Source: Mycogone perniciosa
Lineage: Eukaryota > Ascomycota > Sordariomycetes > Hypocreales > Hypocreaceae
Direction of reading: 5' to 3'
Length of the DNA stretch: 64,000 nucleotides
Assembly: GCA_025331125.1 (NCBI GenBank)
Contig: JAOALB010000092.1
Coordinates: forward strand, 62,001-126,000
Shown in pieces: positions 11,130 through 22,859 of this stretch; positions within the stretch are counted from its first letter, which is position 1, and each line of letters opens with the position of its first letter. The position numbers were made by a program, and so were the translations under genes. Below the pieces are notes generated by a model, which saw nothing but the letters and a program-made list of their open reading frames with translations, was not told the origin of the DNA and made no database searches.

Positions 11130-12191
11130 TTGTGCATCGTTCGCGCAGTGTACAGGACCTGATTCTCAGGCTTGTTGTACATGAAAGATACCCCCCGTCA
11201 ATCAGGCGCCTTGCTCATGCAATCAGAGCAAGGGGAGACGCCAAAGATGCAAAAAAGAGGCGTTTCAGGATCTGACATGATCACTTTGTTTATATTGCTT
11301 TGCATACGATGAAGATTTGTTTGTTGTTCTTTACGGTTTGAAGTGTACAGCTCCATGTTGGCATTTTTTCATGGCAACGAGAGTTTGAAGATGGAGGCAA
11401 AACGGCGACAGGCATCATCCACGGGATGGGCGAATCTCTTGTGTTTACCCTTGTCTCTCGTCTCGTGGTTCACTGTCGGTCAGGAGAGGCACATGTGTTA
11501 CGCACTTTGCGCTGTGGACATTTCACAAAGGACTGACTTGTTGTACATACCATGCACGCACACACGCACATATTTGGCACAGCGGACTGTTTTCTCTCTT
11601 GTTTGCTATATGTCTGCCTAGTGGCCTATCATTAGATAGACTTACGCTCCTTAATCTTCCCCCTTCGGATCACCTCACGTTTCTCTTGCCCCCTCGTTGA
11701 TCTCTTGTTCTTTCTTTCCGACGTTTGTAATCTGGAGGATGGAGGGACGCAAGGATGGACGGGTTATTGAGGCAATGCCGTCATGGTTTCAGCAACTTGT
11801 TTTGCTGGGGAAAGGAAGTTGTTGTTTTTGATAGAGCGATTTGAATGGGTGTGTGTGTTTGCTCCTCAGTTTTCTGGAATGTTGCTCCTAGAAAAAGTTG
11901 ATAGTTCAAGTGAGAGATAATTGACAGTTGGAACGTGTTATCTGCCAGTTACCTGAAATCATCGATGCACTGTCCCGTGATCTTTGTGTAGCCCATTCAT
12001 TGTAGTCGCACGAGCAGAGCTGCCAGTATGTTTGACTCATAGAGGGGGTACATGTGATACCCGTCTGAATGCCGTGAAATGTCTGAGATGGAGAGGTCTC
12101 GGACCCAGTCCCCCCTCCCCCCGTTCATCGTCAACCCCCTTTTTCTTTCTTTCTTTTGTCCCTGACGGGGGTTGTGCCGGCGGGGAGAAAC
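11130..12191. other. Convergent intergenic region
   Basis: About 1.06 kb between the 3' ends of the Ser/Pro-rich protein gene and the carboxylesterase gene. I see no gene, RNA or repeat that I can support. Confidence 0.45.
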
Positions 12192-14011
12192 TTAGACCTC
12201 GGCATCGTGCGCCTCCCGCGATCGAATGAGTGCAGCGCCCCGTTCTCCCATCCCCTGACTGAGCTCCATACGATCCCACCAGAACCGGCACTGCTCCAAT
12301 TCACTCGGCGTAAGCGTCCTCGTCTTCACGGGCGTGCCCTTGTTCCTCCCGCCGGCGTCCTCGTTATTGCCCTCGCCGAAGACGAGGAGCTCACCTACCC
12401 CTGATGCGGTGGATACAGTGCCGTCGACGTTGAAGGGGCTTGCGAATGCGGGCCATGCTTCGTCTTTGTCGGAGGAGTTGAGCTTGCCGTCGGGAGAGGC
12501 GGAGAAGGAGACCCAGCGGGTGTTCATCTCCTTTGCTACGGCGATCATGCCCGGTGAGGAGCGGAGCACGTCCATGTCGTGTACGACGGTGGGGCCTTGG
12601 TCGCCGTGGGAGGCGGCGCGGAAGGGGTCTGCGAGAGCGGCGTATTCGTAGAGGTAGACTGTGGCGCCGGCGCGCGAGAGCGTGTGGGCTGTGTGTAGGA
12701 CGGGGCAGATGTATGCGTAGTGGGCGTATGCTTCGTGGATGCGGCGGAACTGCGCGCCGTAGGCACGTTTCTCGGGCCCGCCGATGCCAGGGGGTTGGCG
12801 ATAGGGAGAGTCTGGGTGGATGAGCGGGTCGGGGTAGAGAAGCTCGAGGGCGTCGAGATCGTCGGCGGACAAGGAGGGGATGAGTTTGGAGAAGAAGGAG
12901 CGGAATTCGGCGCTGGTCGAGGCGTTTTGGGGAGCGAATTTGGTGCCTTCGTGGGAGCAGAAGCCAGTGATGATGGAGAGGTCCTTTGCGCGACCGGAGT
13001 GGACGAGGTCGTCGAGGAGGTTCAGGGGCAGATCAGGGATGACGCCACCGGGGCCATCGATGACGGGCTGGAAGGGCCAGGAGACGGCTGCGGCATGCTC
13101 GGCCCAGACCATGACGGCGGCTTCGAGGAGGGGGTCGATGGGGAGGGTCTCGAGGGGTCTGTTGTTGGCGTACATTCTGAGCCTTTGGAACTGAGAGATG
13201 ACTCGCGGGTGTGAGGGCGAGAGGATGCAGCGGGCGGTTGGTGCGCCGGATTCAAGAATGGCTTTGCGAAAGGGGAGGGGAGAAGGGCTGAGGATGTGAT
13301 GGCCGACCTGACGAAGAGGTTAGTGAGAGCATGGCGAACATATATGATATGAGAGAGCACAGGTGTTCAACATCACCACAGGAGAAGATGACTTACCGAA
13401 TGTGCGCCGGCACTCACTCCCATGAGCGTCACATTCTCCCCATCTCCTCCAAAAGCACCAATCCACTCCTTCACCCACTCAACCGCCAGTCTCTGGTCCT
13501 TCAGCCCCAGGTTCAACTCCTTCGCCTCAAACCCACCGGCCAGGAACCCCAGCGCACCTAAACGATACGCCATGCTCACGACGATCACATCCCGCTTTGC
13601 CCATGCCACGAACGATGCCATGTCCCGGTCCAGCGGGTATCCGAAGTTGAAGGAGCCGCCATGGATGGACACCACCACAGGCAAGCTAGAAGGCTTGGAG
13701 TCTGAGTCTGGGTCTGAATCTGAGGCTGAGGCAGATGAAGATGGGCGAAAGATGTTGAGAGTCAGGGGATTCTCCGCGGTGGCATGTGGTGCTAGAGGGA
13801 AAGGCTGCGAAGGCGCTGGCGTAGAAGCATCGATCTTCTGTGAGGCCTCGGGAGGAGTGGCCACAGCAAGGTGGAAGCGCTTTGCAGTGGCATAGGGAAT
13901 TCCATGGAAGATATCAACCGGTTTGGGATAGGCTTCTGAGGCTGGCTGGATTGTGCCCACGATAGTGCAGCCGTTGACGGTGACGGTTGGACTCTCTGAG
14001 GCTGAGGCCAT
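12192..14011 (-). CDS. Type-B carboxylesterase (alpha/beta hydrolase)
   Basis: Two exons on the minus strand, 14011-13397 and 13307-12192, joined in phase 0, give 576 residues. The protein starts MASASESPTV with no signal peptide, so it is probably intracellular, unlike secreted lipases of this family. Family marks in order are DIFHGIPYA, an oxyanion-hole segment VVVSIHGGSFNFG, AYRLGALGFL, LGLKDQRLAVEWVKEWIGAFGGD, and the nucleophile elbow GVSAGAHS with Ser200 in G-x-S-x-G. The intron sits directly after this motif. The catalytic acid is likely the Glu in FCSHEGT, and the catalytic His is likely in VVHDMDVL. A serine-rich acidic insert (SSSASASDSDPDSDSK) interrupts the region before the oxyanion hole. 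The substrate cannot be told. Type-B esterases of this length act on carboxylic or carbamate esters. Confidence 0.88.
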
Positions 14012-15514
14012 GGTGAAGATGGTTCAGCGTGGTAATCTTGTGATGGAATGACCTATTTGTAAAGGTGAGAATGAGTTGAAAGCCAGAGAGTGTGAACGGT
14101 GAGAGGAGAGATCAGTTGAGTGTCTACTATCAAGTAAGGGAGTATTAGATAATACTAATACGGGAAGAAGAGGTAGGGCTGACGTACTCCTCAGAGTCAA
14201 AAGGGAAGTCAGTATACGGTGTACTTATACAGTACTGCCCGTCTATTTGTTTCCGTGTAATGGGAATGCTCCTCCTCACAATGAATCAATCAATCGGGAG
14301 CAGACCGAAAATCCCGAATGGCCGGTCGAAAAGAGGGGTTTGCGGACTTGCATATAATCAATGTATGTATTGTGACGTTTTTGGTGAAAATGCTAGAAAA
14401 GGGTTTGCCACGTGAGGATTGGAACAAAATCCCTTTTGGGCCGTCTCATGTCAAACACGACCTTGAATACGAAATGCTGCTAGTTTATGAGTAGCTCTCT
14501 ATTAACAAGTAGTAATTTATTTATACTATTAAAGAAGCAATAGATGACTCATGCTTAAAAAAAAACCACTCTCGAGTACAAAGTATTGTTTAGTATTGTA
14601 TTTTTCAGAGGTCAGTGTGAATGCCAACTTTACGAGTATGGAATCATCGACAGGCATATTGGAATCATCAACAGGCACTAACACAGAATTAGCTAATAGT
14701 AAGAGTTCTTTGGTGGAAAAAAGAGCAAGATTGCTGATGAAGGACTATGTAACTGCAAACATAGCCATAAATAATATTGAAAGTCATAAAAAATGCTATT
14801 TTTTTTCAACAACTTATCTAATTTCATTTTTACTCCTTTTATTATCTATATGCTTCTCATTGAGATCGCATAGGTGGTTAGGGTTGGGGTACGGAGGCGG
14901 CGCGACCCCCCGCATGGCAACATGTGATTGGTTATAAGCAACGGGCAAGGGTTAGGGTTAGTATGGTGCTTGTTGATATCAATTTGCATGTCGATGATTC
15001 CATACTCAACTTCACAGGCCAACAACAAATATCGCCGCGAGAAGCGCCGCGTGTTTTATTTTAGTGGGCTCTAAGCCTCTCCTAGTGGGTTCAGCGCTAA
15101 CCGGCTGCTGCCGTGACCCATTGTTTGTTCCACTAGGAACTTTGATTGCTGCCCAATTGTCGTGGAAGAGATGTCAGCGCAACTCCTCGTTCCGAATTGG
15201 TTGAGCGACCAAATCAAGAGTTGAAGCTGCATGGAAACAAAAAACTTTTGAATCCACTGAAATTTATATGCCAAGTCTCGCAAAAGCGGTAATACTAGTG
15301 TACAATCCATGATAACAGCACTCGATACGCCAGCTATCCACCTGTCCGCCTGGATAGCACCAATGCTAATTTTCCTGAGCGCCGTTGCTGGCAGTCGAAC
15401 AAAGAAAATAAAGGGCCAATAATGACTGTTAAGACAATGAGAGAAATGGTAAAGCCAATGAAAAAAAAAGCCTCAAAACGCTGCCCTCTCTGACTCCCAT
15501 GTTCACGTAGCCTC
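14012..15514. other. AT-rich intergenic region with telomere-like hexamers
   Basis: 1.5 kb between the esterase start and the end of the next minus-strand gene. From about 14460 to 14870 the DNA is markedly AT-rich, with homopolymer A and T runs. A long open frame there (14551-14937) has biased composition and is unlikely to be a gene. Short TTAGGG-like direct repeats flank a GC-rich patch at 14876-14890 and 14949-14961. Confidence 0.5.
14949..14961 (+). repeat. Two TTAGGG-like hexamers
   Basis: GGGTTAGGGTTAG, with a near copy GGTTAGGGTTGGGGT at 14876-14890. The hexamer matches the fungal telomere unit but only two units are present, so this may be chance. Confidence 0.4.
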
Positions 15515-17712
15515 CTACTGCATTGCCCCTTTCAAGGCCACTTCCTTCAGACGCTTCTTTTCTGCCCACTCCCGACTTGCAATTCTAGAGCGTTCGGCAG
15601 CTTGCTCTCGCGCCGTTTTAGCCGCACTCTCCCTCTCACGCTTTTCACGCTCCTTTCTCTCCATGAAGCTGGTGTTGTCGCGTGCGTATATCTCCTTGCC
15701 CCGGAGTCGCTGTTGTACCACCTGTTCGGCAGAAACAGAGCTTCGCTTCCCACTGATACTTCCCGTCGACGACGTAGCCCGGCTAGCGTCAGCAATTGAG
15801 ACAATGGTGGACTTTCTCCCACGTGGGTGCTGAGTCTTATTGACCGCAGTTGGCGTACCAGGAGTTGCCCGGCCAGGGCCAATGGACAGGCGTTTAGCTT
15901 TACTGGCAGAGGCTTGTTTCTCTGCGTGTTCCTCCTGAATCTTGGCCTGACGAGCTCGACTAGCAATTGTCTCCCGGGGTATGCTGCTTGGCGTAGTGGT
16001 CCGCTTCATAGGCCGCGCTTTGAATTCACGCCTCTTTCGCTCCTCTTCCTCTTGAGCCCGGAGCTTGGCATCTATTTCCTCCCGCTTTCGGCGAGAGATT
16101 GCCTCTCCAGGTAACTCAAAGCTGGGTTTTGGCAGATGCTTGTAGGTTCTGGGCTTGACCTGAGGTGCAGATGCCTTCGCAGCCTCAGCTTGCTGGGCCA
16201 GGCGAGCTTCCCGTTGCTCCTTTAGGCGCCGAGATACAGCATCACCGGGCAGCTCAAACTTCGGAACCGTCGGTGGTTTTGTCGACTTGACACCCGGCTT
16301 TGCTGTTGGCTGGGTTCCACCAACTTTCGTTTCCAACTGCCTTTTGTCCCGTAGAGTAAGTGATGAAGACCGGCGTAAAGATTGCTCCATCTTCTCCGAG
16401 GACTTGACGCGGACCGTAGCAGATCCGCAAGCCACAGACGCTCTTTTCATGACCTTTAATGTTTCACCGGCCGAGGGAATATTCACAATAGTCCTGGCAG
16501 GTATTCGTCGGGAGCGGGTGACCTCATCCAAAGCCTCTAACTCCTCCTCCAGCCTGTCCAGTTCCTCCAGTGAGTCCTCAATACGCGACAGTGAGAATGA
16601 TCCAGTTCTGGAGGACGCGTCCCCGAAGCTGCAGCTTCGATCACTCACTACCGTGAGCGATGGTGACAATGCATGTTCCACAGCTTGCACTATTTCGGGT
16701 ACCTTCAGTGGTGTCACGGGATCATAGGGCGCTTGAATGCAAGCTATGAAGCTGTCATCTGCTAGGATCTTGGGCTCGTCCATCTCTAGCGGTGGTGAAT
16801 TTGCATATCCTTTGAGGGGTCTGGCTAGTAACATGTACGAATTAGCTGAATGGTGTCCGCAATTTGCACCCACAGGAACAGCTGGTCGCCCTTTGCGCAA
16901 CAACAGATTGCAACCGTAGACTTGATTCCTGGCCTCGCGGCCAACAGTATGCCCATTGTGGGAATTATAGTGTTCGGTTGAATCGCTGGGCGGCGGGTAT
17001 GACATCAGCCAGTCGAACTGACCTGCCAAGTGTTTCTTGACCTGATCGTGGTTGGAGCCGATCGATGTTGTGTTCTTTAGCAGGTCGTGGTTGTAGAAGT
17101 CGCCTTCTGCAAGAACAAGGCGTATTAGCAAGCCAAATATGACGAAGAGAGAAGAGGAAGCAGGCCACGTAGGCCACGCAGGCTAACCTACGAGTACGAA
17201 CCTTGTAGTAGTGCAAGTCTTGATACAACTGGGTTATCTTCAGCGCGAGTGTCCTCTGTGAGAAAGGTCGTCTCCTCCTGCACAGCGTCGAGAGGTTGGA
17301 ACGTTTCCCAATTGATTGGAGGCCGTCGTGGATATGGTCGCGCAGTTTCCTTGGTTTCCGAATGGTGGATTGTGGGCAGTGCTGCGATGCGAGGTTGAAG
17401 CTTGTCGATAATGCTAGCGAGTCCCAAAGCCTCGTGACCCTGGTTGCGATGTTCACAGTGACAAGGACCCTGGCCAGCGCCACTCGTAATAGCCGCCGCC
17501 TTGTTTGGGCAGTGCTGAATTGGTGGCTCATCAAGAGCTTCTCGAGGACCAGTTGGCGCAGTTGGCGCAGCTGGCGGCTGATATGAACTAAGACCAGGGC
17601 CGATTTCAAGGCCAAGAATTCCTTCGTCGTCCAAGACGTGGAACGTGTCGCTAAGGTCGGGCCGCGTATCAGTTGTCATACAACTCGTAGATCGAATCAT
17701 GGCTCCGGCCAT
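15515..17712 (-). CDS. Coiled-coil protein with TPX2-like FKARP motif
   Basis: Two exons on the minus strand, 17712-17202 and 17106-15515, give 700 residues. The join (LLQ-E-GDFYNHDL) uses a GTTCGT donor and GCAG acceptor, phase 1. The N-terminal third (TFHVLDDEGILGLEIGPGL) is conserved-looking but unassigned. The C-terminal half is highly charged, predicted helical and Lys/Arg/Glu-rich. It carries two copies of FELPGxAxSRR (KFELPGDAVSRRLKEQREAR and SFELPGEAISRRKREEIDAK), then EERKRREFKARPMKRT with Phe532, and finally SFMERKEREKRERESAAKTA. The E-FKARP block after a run of charged helix is the hallmark of the TPX2 C-terminal microtubule-binding family (PF06886). I infer a microtubule- or spindle-associated protein. 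Fungal orthologues are sometimes labelled otherwise, and I cannot test the homology here. ATG 17700 is an alternative start. Confidence 0.75.
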
Positions 17713-18546
17713 TGTCTCGAGTGAGTGCGCCTCGAGCCTCGAGTACTCGTAATATCTCCCTCTGTGGGACCCCGAAAAGTAATTTGAGCCGGCCAGGGGA
17801 TCTCGCTATTAGTTAATTTCGCGGAGCAGCCGGGATCCGGTCGAGGCCGTTAGCGGGGCCGAGTTCGAATTTCCAAGGCGTCGTTTGTCGTTTAATTGGC
17901 GAAAGAAGCAAAGTGGTCAATGATGGATGCTCAAGCATAGCAATAGAACTCGTACGAGTACTAACTGTCGATGTAAGCCGACTGATTGTTGCGCAGTGTG
18001 CTCCGTAAAGACGCTGGACTCAATGTTATTGCAATCTGGGGAGGAAACGCCTGGGCATAGAAGCCGAAATTAGACGACTCGATCTCTTACGCTTCCCCAC
18101 CCCTGCTCGGCAATTGTCCACCCACTGTTCATGCAGTCCAATGCTGCTTCTTTATGAAGCAGTGCTTCTTGCCCACACTCTTTTTGGGTCAGTTTCCTTG
18201 TTGTTTTTTCTTGATTGATCTACAGGAAACTTCGCTGCAGTCACTCCCATCACACGCAAATCGCGTCTTCTTGACAGGACATATATCAACGGCGTTTGGG
18301 GGTCTGCTGACAGCCGTCGTTGCGCGCAACATCTCCTAGGTAGGCGGGCAATGACTACCCACAGTGGGCCTGTGAGAGATTGACTTTTGGTTGCCTCGTA
18401 TGAGTGCGGGCAAAACATGGGTAATGGTGGTCGCTGGAAAGTGTCGATGCTGTACCAATGGTCGGATCAATACCTGATTGATCCGTTGCCCGTACATGCT
18501 GATGCCCAAAATTCTGACCATCCGGCCTTCCACCTCGCTCTTACAC
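17713..18546. other. Intergenic region upstream of the TPX2-like gene
   Basis: About 830 bases between the start of the TPX2-like gene and the 3' end of dad2. No coding signal could be supported. It should contain the TPX2-like promoter and the dad2 3' UTR. Confidence 0.45.
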
Positions 18547-19116
18547 TTAGGGACTTGCTGCCGACTCATCATTGGCCGCTGCTTCTGCCGCCTCAGCCTG
18601 GGCCTGCAGTGTTGGTGCATGCTCTGTTGGTATTCGGACAAGCGTTTGGGGAAGCGGTTCGGTCGACTGGGAGGATTCCCCCGTAGCAGCACCAGTGGCG
18701 GAGTTGGCAAGCTTTACTGTTGGGATTCCATTCGCGTTAGCTTCCAGTCATATCAGAACTTGCCTCTGCTATTGACGTACCAGAAGCCATGTTAATGGCA
18801 CGTAGCACATTGTGCCAATTGCCAACAACCGCTGCAATAGCTACGCATTTGTGTCAGCGCTGACGGGTATCTGGAAGGCATGCTCTGGTGAACGAGATCT
18901 ACCTTCTGTTCCATCCGACAGGGTCGACAGTTTCTGCTCCAAAGCTTCCATCTGACCCGCAACTACTGCGCTCAGGTCTCGCAACTCTTTGAGATTCTCT
19001 AGCTCCGCCCTTTTCTCCTCGATTCGAGCAACCAGAGCGGGCGATTGTGAAGATGATGAAATTGAGCTGCTGGGAGCCCGCACGTGCGACGCAAGAGATC
19101 GAGTTGGGAACGACAT
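18547..19116 (-). CDS. dad2: DASH/DAM1 complex subunit Dad2
   Basis: Three exons on the minus strand, 19116-18903, 18840-18781 and 18716-18547, both joins in phase 1, give 147 residues. None of the three alone is a convincing open frame. The core is VARIEEKRAELENLKELRDL, then SAVVAGQMEALEQKLSTLSD, then GTEAIAAVVGNWHNVLRAIN and MAS. The phrases LRDLS, QMEALEQKL, LSDGTEA and NWHNVLRAI are diagnostic for Dad2. The C-terminal ~50 residues are Ala/Glu-rich and disordered, as in other filamentous fungi. Dad2 is one of ten subunits of the heterodecamer that rings or clamps microtubules at the outer kinetochore and couples chromosomes to depolymerising ends. The gene is divergent from sgo1, with 455 bp between start codons. 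Confidence 0.93.
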
Positions 19117-19571
19117 TTTCGGTGGGTTTTCTCTTGGATGTATCGTAGCCTATGATAAGGAGAGACTTTCCATCACAATATGTCCTCCCTGATAGATATT
19201 AAAGAGCACCTAGGGAGTAGGAGATAAAACTTGAGGTCGGATCAGATCGATGCTCAGTCAACCACCGCCATTCCCCCCACCAGTGCCTTGTCCGCCACTT
19301 CTAGCCTCTAGGTGGGGTTACGCAAATTCACGTGGCTTCTGCCCTTGGGCGCCCCAGCAACCAGCATATTGTGCATCTTGTGCCGCGCTACTCCTGAATG
19401 GGCCTGAGAGTAAATAATGACACAACCAGAATTTATCCCACCTCAGAATCCACCTGCAGACCGACTCCCCCAACCACCAACCACTCATATACCCGCAGAA
19501 AGCTCTCTTGCTATCGCCATTTCCTGCTCCACTAACCTCTGTTCGCGGTGCCTGCATGCGCATTATGAGGT
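19117..19571. promoter_or_regulatory. Shared divergent promoter region of dad2 and sgo1
   Basis: 455 bp separate the two start codons, so both 5' leaders and promoters must lie here. There is no ACGCGT (MCB-type) element between the starts. C-rich tracts occur around 19260-19285 and 19480-19500. Shared control is inference from layout. Confidence 0.5.
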
Positions 19572-21735
19572 ATGGCTAGGCTCAACGAAATGCCGATGTC
19601 TTCGGACAGTCTCGAGACGCGTATGTCGCCCTGCAATTCCTTCGGGCATCAGGCTCAAGCCCAAGTCAATAGCTACTGACACTTATTTTCGCGTCTCCTG
19701 TCTAGTTCGAAAGAAGATGCTTCGCCAGAACAGGGACCTTGCCAAGTCCAACAACATTCGAGCTCTCCGAATCAGAGAACTCGAGAATGAGTGCGCCTGC
19801 ATGTTGTCCGAAAATCTCGAACTCCGAGGACGAATTCTGGAATTAGAAAAACAAGTGGAAGACAATGAGGTGCGGAGGATAGCAGACCACGCCATGGCGA
19901 TCAAGGCCAAGCTGGAGTCGCAGCTTACCGAATGGGGCACCCTTATTGCCGGGCTGGGGCTCGAACCGCCGATGAAGAGACATTCCCCCGTCATTAGGAA
20001 GACCGTGAAGCAGAGGATGAGCTTCAGTTCCAGCCGACCCAGTCCCTCACAAAGAAGACTACGCGATATTGCGAGAGAAATCGAAGAGTTGGGCCACATT
20101 TCAGAAAACAAATCCTATCCCCGCAAATCGATGAAGTACGAAACAATTCCATACTATTTCTGGAACTTGTTGTGCTAATTGCTAGGCAGCCCTGAACAAA
20201 TCTTAGCTCTTCGATCGGAAGCCGATATTTCAGTCGAGTCGCCTGAGCTTGGCCCTCGACCAATGTCCAAGTACATAGATGAGGATCCCGTCAAGGTTGA
20301 TTCCCCTAGCAAAGCCCCACCAGAGATATCGTACGACAAAATCCCTGTGCGAACTCCTAAGACAAGACTAGAGCCACCTATCGCTCTGTCCTCGCCTAAG
20401 GCCAGAAAGGAGAATACAACTGCTCCATCCCCAGAGAGGAAAGAAGAACCCGCTGTTCAGATAAACGAGCAGCCCAACCCAGTCGAAAATATCGTTGAGG
20501 CACCAATCGTTCAGCCCATTAAGGCTGGGTCAAAACGCAAGCTTGCTGCCAGGGATGATGCCGAGACTGTTCAGCCGCAAAGGATACCGAATGATGCCAA
20601 CATCACGAGAGTTCTGGCCGAGAAACCCTCACTTCGTGAGAAACCCACAGGACGGTCTTCAAAAGAGTTGCCCAGTCTGAAGCAAGATGTTTGCGAGAAG
20701 CAAGAGCTCTCAGCGACTGCCAGGAGACCACTTGCTATCAAGAGCACCAATGATGATGTCAGCTCCCCGAAAAAGAACCCGAAAGCGAAGACATTACCGA
20801 TCGACGAGGTGGCTGTGGCCAAGGCGAATGCAGCCAAGTTGAAGCCAGCCAGCGACCGAGCCAAGTCAAAATCGAAGAACACCCCGCCCATCATGATTGA
20901 AACTGTCCCCGTCCCTATCCCCGTCCCTATCCCCGTCCCTAGTATCGAACCACCAGTAACGGCAAATGTGGTTTGTGATCTGGCTGTGCCGATTGTGGAG
21001 CCAGCACTACTCTCACCGAATTCACCAGAACTGGCGGTATCTCTTGAAGGTCCTCGAGGGGACACGCCGCCACCTGCCGATATTTCATCTAGAGGAGAAA
21101 CATCAAGGCCAAGCAGACGGAATCGGGCAGCTATCAGCTACGCGGAGCCGAATTTAAGGGACAAGATGCGAAGGCCGACCAAGGAGTTGTTCGATGCTGT
21201 GGCAGGGGAGGGGAAATATACTCGGCGTGTCAGCCAATGCGATCCGACTGCTCCCGAGTCGGCAAAGGTCAAGCAAGAGCCCGATGCCGGGGAAGTATGG
21301 AAGCAGGTTTCGGTGACAGCGGATGTTGTGCCTATGAAACCTGAGTTGGATAGCGCTCCCCCGAGTCCCCTTGCTGGGAAGGGGCCGTCTCCACAGGACT
21401 TCTCAAGCACCGTCGTGATGGAGCGGCGCAAACGACCATCCAATGTGTTACCGAAAACGATAGACGCCCTCAGTGATAACGCGATGACAGGAGTAGAGGA
21501 AGCCAAGGATGTCAGTATCAGTATCACTCCTGATAGCAGTGAGCTAGGAGAGGTCGACGTCTACGAGTTTACGAGTTCTTCACCTCAACCTGACAAGGAG
21601 GAGCCTAAGGAAACGAAGAGAAGCAGTCGTCGGCAGACGACATCGTCGAGGCGATCGTCCGCAACTGTTGATGAGGATGGTGGTGTCTCAGGCAAAGAAC
21701 GAAACGGCTCTCGACGCAGGACCACGATGGTATGA
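19572..21735 (+). CDS. sgo1: Shugoshin, centromeric cohesin protector
   Basis: Three exons, 19572-19620, 19706-20135 and 20190-21735, give 674 residues. The N-terminal exon (MARLNEMPMSSDSLETLRKK) joins in phase 1 to the coiled coil MLRQNRDLAKSNNIRALRIR, then ELENECACMLSENLELRGRI. This is the shugoshin N-terminal dimerisation and PP2A-binding region. After a long disordered, Pro/Lys-rich middle comes the C-terminal basic motif at residues ~467-495, SRRNRAAISYAEPNLRDKMR, then RPTKE. This is the shugoshin C-terminal box that binds phosphorylated histone H2A. Shugoshin brings PP2A-B56 to centromeres and guards cohesin, and helps sense tension. The second intron ends at GCAG|C, and an earlier TAG would break the frame. 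A 12-base repeat near 20905-20940 encodes (Pro-Val-Pro-Ile)n. The family is fast-evolving and only the two ends are conserved. Confidence 0.93.
20905..20940 (+). repeat. 12-bp coding minisatellite in sgo1
   Basis: Three near-perfect copies of CCCGTCCCTATC encode Val-Pro-Ile-Pro repeats in the disordered middle of shugoshin. Length polymorphism between strains is likely. Confidence 0.75.
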
Positions 21736-22123
21736 CGGATTTGCCTAGGGCAAAGTGCGTGATATTTCATAGGAGCATTGGGCGTTTTCTTGGAGTCTGT
21801 TGTGTCATATCGGATGCATTGTTTGGGTGGAATTATACGACCTTGTTTCATATTCGAGATACCAAGAAGCGGAATCATTCAATATTATTTAACGATGTGG
21901 TTTTTGTACTTTCTGTGTCGCTTTCTCCCCTGTCTGATTGGCAATAGGGGCATTCATATCTAACCAATGCTGTCATCTTCTGGATAAAGAGCCGTCGCAC
22001 GGTCCAACTGCACCAGCATTCATGCATGCTTGAATTAATACGGGTATCGACTCGATGTTCATCTTGCCGCCGTCACTACCCTGCACTCCCTTTGTGATAC
22101 CTTGTCGCAAGTCGGATTGATTA
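21736..22123. other. Convergent intergenic region, sgo1 / vps29
   Basis: About 390 bases hold the facing 3' ends of sgo1 and vps29. Nothing else is seen. Confidence 0.5.
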
Positions 22124-22859
22124 TCATGATGAGCCACCGGATGGCTCGACTGGTTTTGTGTAAGTAACCTTTTCCACCGCGACATTTTCGTTGCCTTTTT
22201 CATCTGTCCTTAGTTGGTAGACATAGAGCGTGAGCGAGATGCCTTGGACCTGTCATCATAATCAGCAGCCGCGCCATAACAGCGACTCCTCGAGAACAAG
22301 CGCCTCTTACATCCATCAAACAGAAACTCGGAGTCGGAGGTTCCGCATCCAGACCGGCACCCGTAACAAAAGCCCCGGTCGCGCTCCCCGGGTTCACAAA
22401 GAACTTGTCCATGTACTCAAACGCATCGAAGCGGTGCGTGCCGCCCCAGCACAGGACATCCACATCTAGCCTGTTGGCCTCGGCGAGGAGCAGATCCGGC
22501 TCATTGGAAACAAGAGTGAAGCCCTCGAGGAAGCCGATTCGGATGCCACCGTGCGTGACGACCTGGGTGAGAGGGAGGGAGGTGGCTTCGACGTCGTAGC
22601 GGCCTTTGACGATCTTGAGGTCGGGCGCAACGGATCGCAGGTATTCGTACGTGTGCTTGTCTGTGAGATTGCCGAGGCAGAGAATTTGGCCGATCTTCCC
22701 AGGCGCGAGGAGCTTCTTGAACTGAGGCGAGGGTTAGCCATCAAACCAAACGGAGGGTGGTCGATAACACAGTCGCATAGCATCATATACCTTGGCTGGG
22801 ATGTCGAGGGCTCTGTCGGGGATATGAAGGTCCCCGATTACGAGGATGAGGAACGCCAT
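22124..22859 (-). CDS. vps29: Retromer subunit Vps29
   Basis: Three exons on the minus strand, 22859-22791, 22721-22311 and 22249-22124, all phase 0, give 201 residues. The protein is the compact metallophosphoesterase-fold Vps29. Key pieces are MAFLILVIGDLHIPDRALDI, LAPGKIGQILCLGNLTDKHT, LKIVKGRYDVEA, QVVTHGGIRIGFLEGF, CWGGTHRFDAFEYMDKFFVN and PGSATGAF. The usual metal-site pattern D-x-H / GN is present, but GDxD is GRYD and GHTH is GGTH, as in other Vps29 proteins that act as scaffolds and not as enzymes. Vps29 binds Vps35 in the retromer core, which returns cargo such as vacuolar sorting receptors from endosomes to the Golgi. A Pro-rich loop (AEPPTPSF) precedes the last intron. The gene is divergent from rrp12. 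Confidence 0.95.

Noticed and set aside
12720..13214. 164-residue plus-strand open frame
   Set aside because: It is antisense to the carboxylesterase exon, whose reading frame has clear family motifs.
14551..14937. 128-residue open frame with a hydrophobic run
   Set aside because: It lies in the AT-rich island; its composition follows base bias and no family features are seen.
19614..19620. ACGCG(T) cell-cycle box at the end of sgo1 exon 1
   Set aside because: It lies at the exon 1/intron 1 boundary inside the gene, not in the shared promoter, and is likely chance.
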